Counted from the stretch's first letter, positions 9,005 to 17,845 are shown. The stretch is DNA of 64,000 bases from Mesorhizobium neociceri (GCF_013520985.1 NZ_JACDTY010000001.1:124001-188000); one strand, 5' to 3'. Made by a program: numbers and translations. The notes: generated from the sequence alone by a model not told the origin.

Positions 9005-10171
9005 TCAGGCAACCTGAAGCTGGTGATCGGCAAGCCGCCGCAGCAGATTGTCCAGCATGTCGTCGCAGCGGCGCATCTGTTCGACGCTCACGAATTCGTC
9101 CGGTCTGTGGCCTTGCGCCATCGATCCCGGCCCGCACACGATGGTCGGCGTGCCGAGGTCGCGGGTGAACAATCCGCCTTCGGTGCCGAAGGCAACCTTG
9201 ATGGTGTCGTTGGCGCCGGTTAGCGACTTCACGAAGGCCACAGCCTGCGAATTCGTCGGCGTCTCCAGACCCGGATAGGTGTTGGTGATGTCGATGTCGA
9301 TGGCCGCCTCCGGCGCGATCGTTGAAGCGGCAGCGGCAATACGCTGCGCCTCCGCGCGCAGGCCCTCAAGGATATCGGCGGCATTGTCGGCCGCGACATT
9401 GCGGATCTCGAAGTCGAGTTGGCAGAGGTTCGGTACGATGTTGAGCGCCACGCCGGCATTGATCTTGCCGACGTGGACGGTCGTGTAGGGAATGTCGTAG
9501 TCGCCGTCGCGGGCGCCGTCGCGCGCCAGCCGATCCTGTTCGCCGCGCAATGCGGAGACGAAGTCGCAGCCCAGATGAATGGCATTGAGCGCCAGCGGCG
9601 CCAGCGCCGAATGGCCTTCGCGTCCCCTGCAGATGGCGCGTGCCGCGAGCTTGCCCTTGTGGCCGGTCGCCACCTGCATGTTGGTCGGCTCGCCGACGAT
9701 GCACAGCAATGGCCGGTACGGCGCGGACCGCAGCATGTCGATCAGGCTGTGTACGCCGATGCAGCCGACCTCTTCGTCGTAGGAAAGCGCCAGATGCAAG
9801 GGCGTGTGCAGACCCATTTTCGCGGCCTTGAGGCACGCGGCAAGCGCGCAGGCCACGAAACCCTTCATGTCGGCAGCGCCACGGCCGTAAAGCTTGCCGT
9901 CGCGCGCGCTCATCTCGAAAGGCGGCAGCGTCCAGTCCTGGCCGTCGATGGGGACGACATCGGTATGGCCGGACAGCATCACGCCGGGAGCGTCGGCCGG
10001 CCCGATGGTGGCGAAAAGGTTCGCCTTATGGCCGTCCGCGCTGCGGATGATCTGGCATGCAATGCCCTGTGCCGCCAGCAACTCCGTCACGTAGCCGATG
10101 AGGTCGAGGTTCGAAACGCGGCTCACCGTCGGGAATGCGATCAGCTTTTCAAGGATTCGGATGCTGTCCAT
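9005..10171 (-). CDS. argE: ArgE/DapE-family deacylase (acetylornithine deacetylase-like)
   Basis: A 388-residue M20-family metallohydrolase. Metal-site motifs are SGHTDVVP (His, first ligand), YGRGAADMKGF (bridging Asp), the DEEVGCIG pair (catalytic Glu and a ligand) and a late His in MAQGHRPDEF. The length and the FGTEGGLF segment match acetylornithine deacetylases of Rhizobiales. It is far from other arginine genes and lies convergent to the LysR gene, so it may serve as an N-acyl amino-acid or N-acyl-amine hydrolase for the surrounding catabolic genes rather than for arginine synthesis. The region upstream (10172-10447) is shared with a divergent flavoprotein gene. Confidence 0.9.
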   Translation of the reverse strand: MDSIRILEKLIAFPTVSRVSNLDLIGYVTELLAAQGIACQIIRSADGHKANLFATIGPADAPGVMLSGHTDVVPIDGQDWTLPPFEMSARDGKLYGRGAADMKGFVACALAACLKAAKMGLHTPLHLALSYDEEVGCIGVHSLIDMLRSAPYRPLLCIVGEPTNMQVATGHKGKLAARAICRGREGHSALAPLALNAIHLGCDFVSALRGEQDRLARDGARDGDYDIPYTTVHVGKINAGVALNIVPNLCQLDFEIRNVAADNAADILEGLRAEAQRIAAAASTIAPEAAIDIDITNTYPGLETPTNSQAVAFVKSLTGANDTIKVAFGTEGGLFTRDLGTPTIVCGPGSMAQGHRPDEFVSVEQMRRCDDMLDNLLRRLADHQLQVA

Positions 10172-10284
10172 GTGTTGTAGGTCTCATTGGCCGTGCGCGC
10201 TATCTAGCATCGCGTGGGCGCGGTGCTGAAGTCGCATTTGGCTCAGCCGGGATTCACCAGATGCTAATCCAGGCGGCGGGGGCT

Positions 10285-10303
10285 GATTAGGCGCGTCCTA
10301 ATC
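10285..10303. promoter_or_regulatory. Inverted repeat in divergent promoter region (candidate operator)
   Basis: A perfect 7-base inverted repeat, GATTAGG, five bases, CCTAATC, lies between the divergent ArgE-like gene (start 10171) and the flavoprotein gene (start 10448). A further half-site, CTAATCC, occurs at about 10264-10270. The symmetry and location suggest a repressor or activator site for one or both genes. Which regulator binds is not known; the LysR protein at 8057-8992 is one candidate. Confidence 0.4.
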
Positions 10304-10447
10304 GGCACAGAAGAAATCTGTAGTTTTCCGGCACGCGCCGCAACTTATGAGTAGGTTTTACGGCATCTACCCACTGGGCGGACCGGCCGGCGCCAAGGTT
10401 TCATCACCACGCATGCCGCGATGTGACGCGGGCAGGAAGGAAGCACC

Positions 10448-12517
10448 ATGCGTGATCCACGCTACGACATTCTGTTCGAGCCCGTGAAGATCGGTCCGGT
10501 GACCGCCAAGAACCGCTTCTACCAGGTGCCGCACTGCAATGGCGGCGGCTATCGCGACCCTTCGGCCGCGGCCGAGATGCGCCGCATCAAATCGGAAGGC
10601 GGCTGGGGTGTCATCTTCACCGAGCAGACCGAGATGCACCATACATCGGAGATCACGCCCTTCATCGAGCTCCGGCTGTGGGACGATGCCGATATCCCGG
10701 CACTAGCGATGATGGCCAAGGCCATGCACCAGCATGGCGCGCTGGCCGGCATCCAGCTCGCCTATTCAGGCATCAACGGCCCCAACCTCTACACCAAGGA
10801 AGTACCGCGCGGGCCGTCGGCCTTGCCCATCCGCACCTTCACCAACGATCCGGTTCAGGCGCGCGCCATGGACAAGCAGGATATCCGCGACCTGCGCCGC
10901 TGGCATCGCAATGCCTTCAAACGTGCCAAGCTGGCCGGCTTCGATCTGGTGTGCCTCTACGGCGCGCATGGCTTCGGCATCATCCAGCACTTCCTTTCCA
11001 CCGCCACCAATCAGCGCAGTGACGAATATGGCGGCTCGCTGGAAAACCGCTCGCGGCTGATGCGGGAGCTGATCGAGGAGGGCAGGGACGCCATCGGCGA
11101 CACTTGCGGCCTGACGCTGCGGCTGTCGCTGGACGAGATGATCGGCGAGCTGGGGTTCGCCAATTCCGAAGTGCGCGACATGATCGAGATGCATGCCAAC
11201 TTGCCCGACCTCTGGGATCTGGCGCATGGCGCCTGGGAGGACTGCTCCGGGCCGTCGCGGTTCAAGGAGGAGGGCGCGCAGGAGAGCCTGGTGTCCGGCA
11301 TCAAGAAGCTGACCTCGAAGCCGGTGGTCGGCGTCGGGCGCTTCACCTCGCCGGACGTGATGGTGAAGATGATCAAGTCCGGTACGCTTGATTTCATCGG
11401 CTGTGCGCGCCCGTCGATTGCCGATCCCTTCCTGCCGAAGAAAGTGGAGGAGGGGCGGATCGAGGACATTCGCGAATGCATCGGCTGCAACATCTGCATC
11501 ACCGGCGACATGACCATGTCGATCTCGCGCTGCACGCAGAATCCGACCTTCATGGAGGAGTGGCGCAAGGGCTGGCATCCCGAACGCATGCAGGCCAAGG
11601 GCGACAGCGACAGCGTGCTGATCGTCGGCGCCGGTCCCGCCGGACTGGAGGCGGCGCGTGCGCTCGGCCTGCGCGGCTATCAGGTGGCCCTCGCCGAAGC
11701 CGGCACCGAACTTGGCGGTCGCGTGGCGCGCGAATGCCGCTTGCCCGGCCTCTCGGCATGGGGCCGCGTGCGCGACTATCGCCAATATCAGATTAGCCAG
11801 ATGTCCAATGTCGACGTCTATTTCGAGAGCCGATTGTCGGCCGAGGATATCCTTGCCTTCGGCTTTCAAAACCTTGCCATCGCCACCGGCTCGACATGGC
11901 GCCGCGATGGCGTGGCGCGTGCGCATGTCGTGCCGATGCCGGTGGACCCGGCCATGCCGCTCTATACCCCGGACGACCTGATGGGCGGAAATGTACCGAC
12001 CGGCACTGTCGTGCTGTTCGACGACGACCACTACTACATGGGTGGCGTTCTGGCAGAGCTTATGGCGCGCCAGGGCGCCAAGGTGACGCTGGTGACGCCG
12101 TCAGCGTATGTGTCCGACTGGACCCGCAACACACTGGAGCAGGGCGCCATCCATCGCCGGCTGGCCGGGCTCGGCGTCGAGATCGTGCTGAACCGGACCG
12201 TGACGCGCGTCGTGCCGGGAGGTGTTGCCACTGCCTGCGCCTACACCGGCACCCGACACGACATCGCCGCGGACGCCGTGGTGCTGGTGACGTCGCGCCA
12301 ACAGGACGACCAGGTCTGGCGCGACCTGAAAGCGCGGCGCGACGAATGGGCCGACAATGGCATTCGCTCGATCAAGGTCATAGGCGATGCCGAGGCGCCA
12401 GGTCCGATTGCCTGGGCGACCTATGCCGGGCACCGCTTCGCGCGCGAGCTGGACGAAGACGATATCGGTGATGCGCTGCCGTTCCGCCGTGAAGTGACGG
12501 CCTTGGCGGCGGGGTAG
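10448..12517 (+). CDS. Trimethylamine dehydrogenase-family FMN/[4Fe-4S] oxidoreductase (possible N-methyl amino-acid demethylase)
   Basis: A 689-residue protein aligned from end to end with trimethylamine dehydrogenase: an old-yellow-enzyme TIM barrel (1-340), a [4Fe-4S] motif CIGCNIC...C at about 342-363, then two nucleotide-binding domains (VLIVGAGPAGLEA at about 393-405). The start MRDPRYDILFEP and FYQVPHC place a cysteine exactly at residue 30, which in trimethylamine dehydrogenase carries the covalent 6-S-cysteinyl FMN. Family members oxidatively demethylate tri- or dimethylamine, histamine or N-methylproline, passing electrons to ETF. In rhizobia such genes are commonly annotated as N-methylproline demethylases of betaine catabolism. 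With a hydroxyproline-type cluster next door that role is attractive, but the substrate is not proven. GGAAGGAAGCACC precedes the ATG. Confidence 0.92.
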   Translation: MRDPRYDILFEPVKIGPVTAKNRFYQVPHCNGGGYRDPSAAAEMRRIKSEGGWGVIFTEQTEMHHTSEITPFIELRLWDDADIPALAMMAKAMHQHGALAGIQLAYSGINGPNLYTKEVPRGPSALPIRTFTNDPVQARAMDKQDIRDLRRWHRNAFKRAKLAGFDLVCLYGAHGFGIIQHFLSTATNQRSDEYGGSLENRSRLMRELIEEGRDAIGDTCGLTLRLSLDEMIGELGFANSEVRDMIEMHANLPDLWDLAHGAWEDCSGPSRFKEEGAQESLVSGIKKLTSKPVVGVGRFTSPDVMVKMIKSGTLDFIGCARPSIADPFLPKKVEEGRIEDIRECIGCNICITGDMTMSISRCTQNPTFMEEWRKGWHPERMQAKGDSDSVLIVGAGPAGLEAARALGLRGYQVALAEAGTELGGRVARECRLPGLSAWGRVRDYRQYQISQMSNVDVYFESRLSAEDILAFGFQNLAIATGSTWRRDGVARAHVVPMPVDPAMPLYTPDDLMGGNVPTGTVVLFDDDHYYMGGVLAELMARQGAKVTLVTPSAYVSDWTRNTLEQGAIHRRLAGLGVEIVLNRTVTRVVPGGVATACAYTGTRHDIAADAVVLVTSRQQDDQVWRDLKARRDEWADNGIRSIKVIGDAEAPGPIAWATYAGHRFARELDEDDIGDALPFRREVTALAAG

Positions 12518-12879
12518 GCCGATGGCATGGCTTGAATAGGGAAATGACGCCGCCACAAGCCGATCGTGTTTCGCGCAAGCGTGTCGAAATCTGATGTCGG
12601 GATCAATCGCAAGACAATACGGAACGATACAGGAAACTTTCTGATTTTGGCCCGCGAAAAACGCAATAGAATCAACGTCCTCTGGGCTTACCATTATCGT
12701 TATTTATCAATGGCTTGATGCTATATTTTGGCTCGGTTAGCCAAGTCATGGCTGGCGAACCTCCATGCATGGCGTTGATTTTGTTGATTTATGGTGGGCT
12801 ACCGAGGACTGGCGTGAGGGAATCGAACTAACGTTCACTGTAGGGAGGCGCGCCTACGAAAGGCGCTCCAACAGTCCTG
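12518..12879. other. 362-base intergenic stretch; AT-richer than flanks
   Basis: Between the convergent ends of the flavoprotein gene and the minus-strand ABC ATPase there is no convincing gene. From about 12590 to 12790 the sequence is clearly richer in A and T than the genes on either side. The right end holds the structured element described at 12806-12877. The stretch marks the border between the amine-type genes and the hydroxyproline-type cluster and could be an old junction, but I see no integrase, direct repeat or IS end. Confidence 0.5.
12806..12877 (-). other. 72-nt structured, tRNA-like element / 3' end hairpin of the ABC operon
   Basis: Read on the minus strand, directly after the ATPase stop, the element opens with GGACTG and closes with CAGTCC (six pairs). 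It contains a hairpin of GCGCC, a seven-base TTTCGTA loop and GGCGC, and a GTTCGATTCC segment like a tRNA T-loop. Total length is 72 bases. The T-stem does not pair properly and no D-arm is evident, so it is not a good functional tRNA. It could be a decayed tRNA or simply the operon terminator; no U-tract follows. Confidence 0.35.
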
Positions 12880-13602
12880 TTACAATACCGAGCGCAGGAA
12901 GTCGGCCGTCTCGGGTTTCTGAGGACTGTCGAATATCTGCTCGGGCGTGCCGAGTTCGTGAATTTGCCCTTGGCAAAAGAAGGCGACGCGATCTGACACT
13001 TCCCGTGCGAAGCGCATTTCGTGCGTCACCACGATCATCGTCATTCCCTCTTTCGAGAGCATGCGCAGAGTGTCCAGAACCTCGCCGACCAATTGTGGAT
13101 CGAGAGCGGAGGTCACCTCGTCGAACAGCATGTAGTCGGGTGACATGGCCAAAGCGCGTGCGATCGCCATTCTCTGCTGCTGTCCGCCGGAAAGACGCGA
13201 TGGGAATGCCCTGAGCTTTTCGCCGAGCCCGACATGGCCGAGCTGTTGGACGGCGATGGCCTCGGCCTCCTGCTTCGACTTGCCCAACACCTTTCTCGGA
13301 GCAAGCATGACGTTTTCGAGGACGGTGAGGTGTGGAAAGGCATTCCACTGCTGGAAGACGATGCCGATCCTGCGGCGAAGCTTGTTGAGGTCCGTGGCCT
13401 TGGCGTGGACGTCGATGCCGTCAACGCTGATGCTCCCCTTCTGAATGCCCTCGAGACCGTTGATGCACATCAGCATGGTCGATTTACCGGAGCCCGATCC
13501 GCCAATCATCGACAAGACTTCGCCCTTCTTCACATTCAGGCTTACACCTTTGAGAACGTGCAGAGTGCCGAAGTGTTTGTGTACGTTGTCTATCTCGATC
13601 AT
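12880..13602 (-). CDS. Polar amino-acid ABC transporter ATP-binding protein
   Basis: A 240-residue ATPase of the GlnQ/HisP class. Walker [10 protein letters not shown] is at 34-42, the signature [15 protein letters not shown] follows, and the Walker B region reads [12 protein letters not shown]. The ATG at 13602 overlaps the stop of the upstream permease (ATGA), showing translational coupling. It is the last gene of a minus-strand operon: binding protein, two permeases, ATPase. Together with the dehydratase and reductase genes nearby the importer probably takes up a proline-like amino acid such as a hydroxyproline (inference from context). Confidence 0.94.
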   Translation of the reverse strand: MIEIDNVHKHFGTLHVLKGVSLNVKKGEVLSMIGGSGSGKSTMLMCINGLEGIQKGSISVDGIDVHAKATDLNKLRRRIGIVFQQWNAFPHLTVLENVMLAPRKVLGKSKQEAEAIAVQQLGHVGLGEKLRAFPSRLSGGQQQRMAIARALAMSPDYMLFDEVTSALDPQLVGEVLDTLRMLSKEGMTMIVVTHEMRFAREVSDRVAFFCQGQIHELGTPEQIFDSPQKPETADFLRSVL

Positions 13603-14252
13603 TGTATCCGCCACCTCTTCTCGAGCTGTGCTCCGAGCCTCGCAATCGGGAAGCTCATCAGGAAATAGATCAGGCCAGCGATGGACAGGACCAGAAGCGG
13701 CTCCTGCACTCTGGTGGTGACGATCTGCGAACTCCGCAGGAGCTCGACGATGCCGATCCAGAGCACGAGAGCGGTGTCCTTCATGACTCCCAGCGCCAAA
13801 CCGATCCAGCTTGGAAAGACGATCCTGGTTGCCATCGGCAAAGTGATCGACACCACCTCCTGAAACCAGGTCAAACCGAGCGATCGGGCGGCGCGCCTGG
13901 TTGTTGTAGGGACTGCTGTCACGCCGCTTCTGACGATCTCGGTGCAAAATGCAGCGGCATAGATGCCGAGGCAAAGGCAAGCCACCAAATAGGTCGGCCA
14001 GTGAAGGCGGAACATGCTGTTGAACGAATTGAACAGCACCAGTTGGATGAGCAACGGAATGGACCGGAAGATGTCCAGAATTCCGCCAATTGGCCAACTG
14101 ATCCACCAGGGTGAACCGGCTCTGGCCAGGCCGAACAAAACGCCGAGGCTGGTGCCGATGGCCACTGAGGCCAAGGTGATGGCGATCGTGGTAACCGCAC
14201 CACTCAGCATGAAGAGAATGTCGTTCCAGGATAATGAGGCGCCAAAAAACAT
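13599..14252 (-). CDS. Polar amino-acid ABC transporter permease (second)
   Basis: About 217 residues of the HisM/GlnP type with hydrophobic segments near 12-35, 55-75 and at the C-terminus, and an EAA loop ([21 protein letters not shown]). The start at 14252 is chosen because GAGGGG and GGAG lie just upstream and it follows the first permease stop by 10 bases; a longer frame reaching 14345 would overlap that permease. The 3' end overlaps the ATPase start. It would pair with the other permease as a heterodimer in the inner membrane. Confidence 0.9.
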   Translation of the reverse strand: MFFGASLSWNDILFMLSGAVTTIAITLASVAIGTSLGVLFGLARAGSPWWISWPIGGILDIFRSIPLLIQLVLFNSFNSMFRLHWPTYLVACLCLGIYAAAFCTEIVRSGVTAVPTTTRRAARSLGLTWFQEVVSITLPMATRIVFPSWIGLALGVMKDTALVLWIGIVELLRSSQIVTTRVQEPLLVLSIAGLIYFLMSFPIARLGAQLEKRWRIQ

Positions 14253-14262
14253 CTCCAGCCCC

Positions 14263-14925
14263 TCAATAACGGAATAGGCGCGACGCGAGTAAGCGCGCGC
14301 TAATCGTGAATATTTTCGATATGAGGTAATACAGGCAGGCTGCAACGAAGAAATATTCGAACGTCCGGTATGTCACGACGTTCAATTGTTGCGTAACTCC
14401 GGTCAGGTCACTTGTCAGGCCGACTACCACCCCAAGGGATGTCATCAGGATCGACCAGACCATCTGGTTGGTCATGGCGTGGAACACCGCGCGCAGCATT
14501 TGCGGCAGGACGATGTGCCACATGGTGCGTATTTGGCCCAATCCCAAGGAGCGCGCCGCGCGCGTCTGGGTTTCCGGGACAGCGGAAAAGCCACCGCGAA
14601 AAGTTTCGGCGAGATAGCCGGCATTGTTGAAGGTAATGCCCAGCAGGAGTGCGGAATAGGAGTCGACACGAAGCCCGAAGGATCCGAGGCCGAAATAGAT
14701 CAGGTAGATCTGAAATAGGGCAGGGGTGTTTCGCGCGGTCTCGATCCATATGTCGGCCAGGGCCGAAAGCGTCTTTCCGCCCGATCTTTTTGCAAGCGCC
14801 AGCAAAATGGCGAAAACCGTGCCGATTGCCATCGCCAGCGCCGCGATTTCGAGGGTCACCAACGCCCCCCACAGCATTTCTGGCAGCGAATGGAGCACGG
14901 GACGCCACTGGAAGGTGTATGCCAT
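14263..14925 (-). CDS. Polar amino-acid ABC transporter permease (first)
   Basis: A 220-residue permease of the same family, with a first hydrophobic segment at about 15-45 and the EAA loop [21 protein letters not shown] near 140-160. The start MAYTFQWRPVLHSLPEML is typical of the family. It is separated from the binding-protein gene by 113 bases that hold a strong hairpin, an arrangement often used to make more binding protein than permease. Its partner permease follows after 10 bases. Confidence 0.92.
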   Translation of the reverse strand: MAYTFQWRPVLHSLPEMLWGALVTLEIAALAMAIGTVFAILLALAKRSGGKTLSALADIWIETARNTPALFQIYLIYFGLGSFGLRVDSYSALLLGITFNNAGYLAETFRGGFSAVPETQTRAARSLGLGQIRTMWHIVLPQMLRAVFHAMTNQMVWSILMTSLGVVVGLTSDLTGVTQQLNVVTYRTFEYFFVAACLYYLISKIFTISARLLASRLFRY

Positions 14926-14995
14926 GCGAGGACCCCCTTCATGCGTTGGATACTGTCCCTCGGATCAGCAACAACGTGTCGCCGTCGCCGAGCAT

Positions 14996-15025
14996 CCCGG
15001 ACGCAATCACAAGACCGCGTCCGGG
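14996..15025 (-). terminator. Intercistronic hairpin after the binding-protein gene
   Basis: A nine-base perfect inverted repeat, CCCGGACGC and GCGTCCGGG, with a 12-base loop begins 13 bases beyond the stop of the amino-acid binding-protein gene (minus strand). There is no clear U-run, so it is more likely an attenuator or mRNA-stabilising hairpin between the binding protein and permease genes than a full terminator. Confidence 0.5.
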
Positions 15026-15038
15026 ACGGCGCGAACTG

Positions 15039-15860
15039 CTACCGATAGACGCCTGCTACGGTGAGGTCCGGAGCCGGACCGCCTTCTGTCCCAACCCATT
15101 TCTTGTAGAGTTCGGCATAGCGACCGGAACGGACCTGTCGGTTCAGGAACAGGTTCACGTAGTTGAGCAGGCCCTGCTCGTGGCGCTGCACCAGGATCGC
15201 GCAATAGTCAGCATCGACGGGAGCGTCGCCGACAATCTTCAGGCCGGGATATTTGCCCGACTGGATGATGGATGTCGCGATGGTGGATGTCGTGTAGGTC
15301 GCGTCGATCTGCTTCTGGCTCAACGCCAGGAAGGTGTCCGATTGAGACTGGAAGGTCAGCATCTTGCCGTTGGGGTCATTGAAGCCTTTGACCGACGCTT
15401 CAAGAGCAAGCGTCTCATAGGCGCCTGCCGGCCCTCCTACCGTGTGCCCCTTAATGTCAGTCGGGCTTTTGATGCCGGAATCTTCGCGCACCAAAACGAT
15501 GGTTTTGAACACGAAATAGGGGATCGAGAAGCCGATCGTTTTCGCCCGCTCAAGCGTGTCGGATGCGACCGCGATGCCCACATCAGCTCGCCCTGAAAGA
15601 ATTGCGGGAATCCGATCGGGGTCAGGCGTGTCGACGATTTCGGCTTCCACGCCAAGTGCCTTCGCCAGATCATTGCAGTAGTCGACGTCAAAGCCGATCG
15701 GCTTGTTGTCTGCGTCGCGCGCCCCGTTGGGCGGGAAATCGAGTTCGATCGCGCATCGCAGCTTGCCGGCCGAGATGATGTCGTCCAACTGGTCGGCATG
15801 TGCCGCAGTCGCAAGTCCGGATGTGAGGGCGGCGGCGAAAATGAAGGGAGAAATACGCAT
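15039..15860 (-). CDS. Family-3 ABC transporter substrate-binding protein (amino-acid type)
   Basis: A 273-residue periplasmic protein. The ATG at 15860 (MRISPFIFAAAL) has AGAGGAAC upstream and gives a normal signal peptide with a likely cut after HADA-like residues near 22-24; a longer frame has no such signals. The mature part starts DDIISAGKLRCAIELDFPP and contains GFDVDYCNDLAKALG, both typical of bacterial extracellular solute-binding family 3. A GntR-type palindrome lies 66-79 bases upstream of the start, so the gene probably has its own repressed promoter although the dehydratase gene is just upstream on the same strand. Ligand inferred: a hydroxyproline or related imino acid. Confidence 0.93.
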   Translation of the reverse strand: MRISPFIFAAALTSGLATAAHADQLDDIISAGKLRCAIELDFPPNGARDADNKPIGFDVDYCNDLAKALGVEAEIVDTPDPDRIPAILSGRADVGIAVASDTLERAKTIGFSIPYFVFKTIVLVREDSGIKSPTDIKGHTVGGPAGAYETLALEASVKGFNDPNGKMLTFQSQSDTFLALSQKQIDATYTTSTIATSIIQSGKYPGLKIVGDAPVDADYCAILVQRHEQGLLNYVNLFLNRQVRSGRYAELYKKWVGTEGGPAPDLTVAGVYR

Positions 15861-15925
15861 TTCAGTTCCTCTCTTTGTTTTGGGTTGAAGGCTTCTGGAT
15901 ATGACAATTGATATCGTATTTAGAA

Positions 15926-15939
15926 TATCGTATACGATA
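15926..15939. promoter_or_regulatory. Palindrome TATCGTATACGATA, copy 1 (candidate GntR operator)
   Basis: A perfect 14-base palindrome lies between the dehydratase stop and the binding-protein gene. The same sequence recurs at 17078-17091 and, with one change, at 18001-18014, all beside genes of the same cluster that contains a GntR regulator. A partial extra copy (ATATCGTAT) is at about 15911-15919. Confidence 0.75.
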
Positions 15940-16947
15940 CTACTGTACAAGAAACCCGTAGGTAAGCGGATCGGACTCATCGATGACCCAGTTGGCGAAG
16001 CCGCAGATGGAGGCTCGCCCGCTCACTTCGGGTATGACGGCGTCGAACTCCCCGACCTTCGTTTCGCTGAGAACGCGTCCTTTGAAAATCGTCCCGATGA
16101 TTGACTCGTTCACCAGGGTTTCTCCCACGGACAGCTCCCCACGCAGATGCAATTGCGCAAGGCGGCCGGCTGTCCCCGATCCCGTTGGAGATCGATCGAT
16201 CGCCCGGTCAGCATAGACGCAGCAATTAGCCTGCGTTGATCCCTCATGACGAGGGGCGCCGTAGACCATGACGCCGTAGACATCGTTGAACTCGGGAATT
16301 TCGGGATGAACGAAGGGCATCTTGGCGTTGATGGCAGCCTTGATCTCGTAGCCGAGCTGCATGACCCTCTGCAGATCCTTTTCACGGATGGCGACGCCGT
16401 GCTGGCCTCCATCGACATAGAAGTAAGTTGCGCCGCCATAGGCAATGTCGCCGCTCACCTGGCCGAATGTCGGTGTCTCAACGCTGACATCCCGCTTGAA
16501 GACGAATGACGGGACGTTCACGAACCGAACGGACCCGACCCTTTCGCCGTCCCATTCGACAAAGGCTTCGATGAAACCGCAGGGGGCGTCTATGCCGACG
16601 CGTGTCTCCGGCGACACCCGCTCGATCCAGCCCAACTCGACCGCGGCGGTTGCGAGCGCGATGACACCATGGCCGCAATGTGGGCTGTAGTCGGTATTGT
16701 TCAGGAAGATGATGCCGAAATCCGCACCTTCGCTGACAGGCGGAGTCAGGTAGCCGCCGTACAGGTCCTTGTGGCCGCGCGGCTCCAGCATCACGGCGCG
16801 CCGATAATGATCGGCTTTTTGCTTTAACCAGGTGGCACGCTCCACAATGGTCTTGCCGGGGATTTTTGGCAGCCCTTGCGTTACAAGCCGGAACGTCTCG
16901 CCGCAGGTATGCAGCTCGACTGTGTTCAAAGACCTCTCGTACTTCAT
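15940..16947 (-). CDS. Proline-racemase-family protein of Cys/Thr type: probable trans-3-hydroxy-L-proline dehydratase
   Basis: A 335-residue member of the proline racemase fold. The first catalytic position is Cys91 in SPHCGHG, but the second, Cys in true racemases and 4-hydroxyproline epimerases, is Thr255 in DRSPTGSGTAGR. In the characterised family this Cys/Thr pair marks trans-3-hydroxy-L-proline dehydratases, which make delta-1-pyrroline-2-carboxylate and water. The start at 16947 has GGGGAGAG just upstream; earlier in-frame codons lack one. The reductase that would turn the product into L-proline is encoded at 20259-21278. A perfect GntR-type palindrome lies about 130 bases upstream. 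Racemase activity is unlikely with Thr at 255. Confidence 0.88.
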   Translation of the reverse strand: MKYERSLNTVELHTCGETFRLVTQGLPKIPGKTIVERATWLKQKADHYRRAVMLEPRGHKDLYGGYLTPPVSEGADFGIIFLNNTDYSPHCGHGVIALATAAVELGWIERVSPETRVGIDAPCGFIEAFVEWDGERVGSVRFVNVPSFVFKRDVSVETPTFGQVSGDIAYGGATYFYVDGGQHGVAIREKDLQRVMQLGYEIKAAINAKMPFVHPEIPEFNDVYGVMVYGAPRHEGSTQANCCVYADRAIDRSPTGSGTAGRLAQLHLRGELSVGETLVNESIIGTIFKGRVLSETKVGEFDAVIPEVSGRASICGFANWVIDESDPLTYGFLVQ

Positions 16948-17077
16948 GTCTCTCCCCAAAACGGTATCTCTCGCCAATCCGTCGTGGAGGGGCGGGCAGG
17001 GCAACATCGTCCCGCAACACCGGAGGCGCCAACCTCAAGTGATGTGTCTCCAGGGCAAAGCGAACCCTCGTACAGAA

Positions 17078-17091
17078 TATCGTATACGATA
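17078..17091. promoter_or_regulatory. Palindrome TATCGTATACGATA, copy 2 (candidate GntR operator)
   Basis: Identical to the copy at 15926-15939. It lies upstream of the Cys/Thr dehydratase gene and downstream of the GntR gene, both on the minus strand, where a dehydratase promoter would be expected. Confidence 0.75.
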
Positions 17092-17179
17092 AACGGAAGA
17101 CGTCAAGTGGATAAATACCTGCTTGGGCGCCGTTGTGGGTTTCCGGCAGAGGGAGGGCTGATTCGGCGCCCGGAGGCGT

Positions 17180-17845
17180 CTATTTGCGAATGTTTGCCAA
17201 CAGCGATGCGCATGCCTTGGTGATGTGGTCGTGCAGCAACTGTGCCGCTCGACCGGCGTTGCCCTCGCGACATGCGGCGAGAATTTCGCGATGTTCCCTG
17301 TCATCGACGCCGGTCCCGCCCGACAGCGTGAGCTGGATGCGCAGATAGCGCTCGATCCGGTCGTTGACGGACCGGATGAGGTTCATGAGGAAGGCCCGGT
17401 CGGCATCCTCATACAGGCATGAGTGAAATTGCCAGTTGAGCTCGGCCCATCGAGCTACATTCGTCTCGCGTGCGAACGCGTCGCAATATTGTTCTGCCCG
17501 CCGGAACGTCTTCGCCGTCATATGTGGCACAGACAGTTTCAGCGCGTTCGACTCCAGCATCGCTCTTACTTCGAAGATCTGCGCGATCTCGGGCTCCGAA
17601 ACGCTTTTGACGACGGCGCCGCGATTGCGCTGGAACTCCACCAGGCCTTCGGCTTCGAGGCGCTTGAGCGCTTCGCGGACCGGTATCTTACTGACATCGA
17701 AAAGTTTTGCCACGTCGTCCTGGCGAATGGGTTCCCCCTCGTCGAACTCGCCGGTGATGATGGCTTCGCGTATGTGCTTGGCGATGAGGTCCGATGCCGT
17801 CGGTGCGGAGCCGAGAGAAGGCAGACCTGCAGGATTTAAGGGCAA
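17180..17845 (-). CDS. GntR-family regulator (FCD domain), probable repressor of the hydroxyproline-type cluster
   Basis: About 221 residues: a winged helix-turn-helix (SDLIAKHIREAIITGEFDEG, then FDVSKIPVREALKRLEAEGL, roughly 15-80) followed by an all-helical FCD effector domain with a conserved WAELNWQFHSCLY region. The TTG at 17845 is chosen because GGAGG lies five bases upstream and it gives the usual FadR/VanR-subfamily length; a longer frame reaches 18052 but would read through a palindromic operator. Three near-identical palindromes flank its own promoter and two neighbouring promoters. It most likely represses the cluster until a hydroxyproline-derived ligand binds. Confidence 0.9.
   Translation of the reverse strand: MPLNPAGLPSLGSAPTASDLIAKHIREAIITGEFDEGEPIRQDDVAKLFDVSKIPVREALKRLEAEGLVEFQRNRGAVVKSVSEPEIAQIFEVRAMLESNALKLSVPHMTAKTFRRAEQYCDAFARETNVARWAELNWQFHSCLYEDADRAFLMNLIRSVNDRIERYLRIQLTLSGGTGVDDREHREILAACREGNAGRAAQLLHDHITKACASLLANIRK

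Noticed and set aside
12806..12877. A functional tRNA gene on the minus strand
   Set aside because: The T-loop-like GTTCGATTCC and the length are suggestive, but the T-stem does not pair, no D-arm is evident and the anticodon-loop context is poor. Kept only as a structured element.
15940..16947. A true proline racemase
   Set aside because: The second catalytic Cys is replaced by Thr255, which fits a dehydratase and not a racemase.
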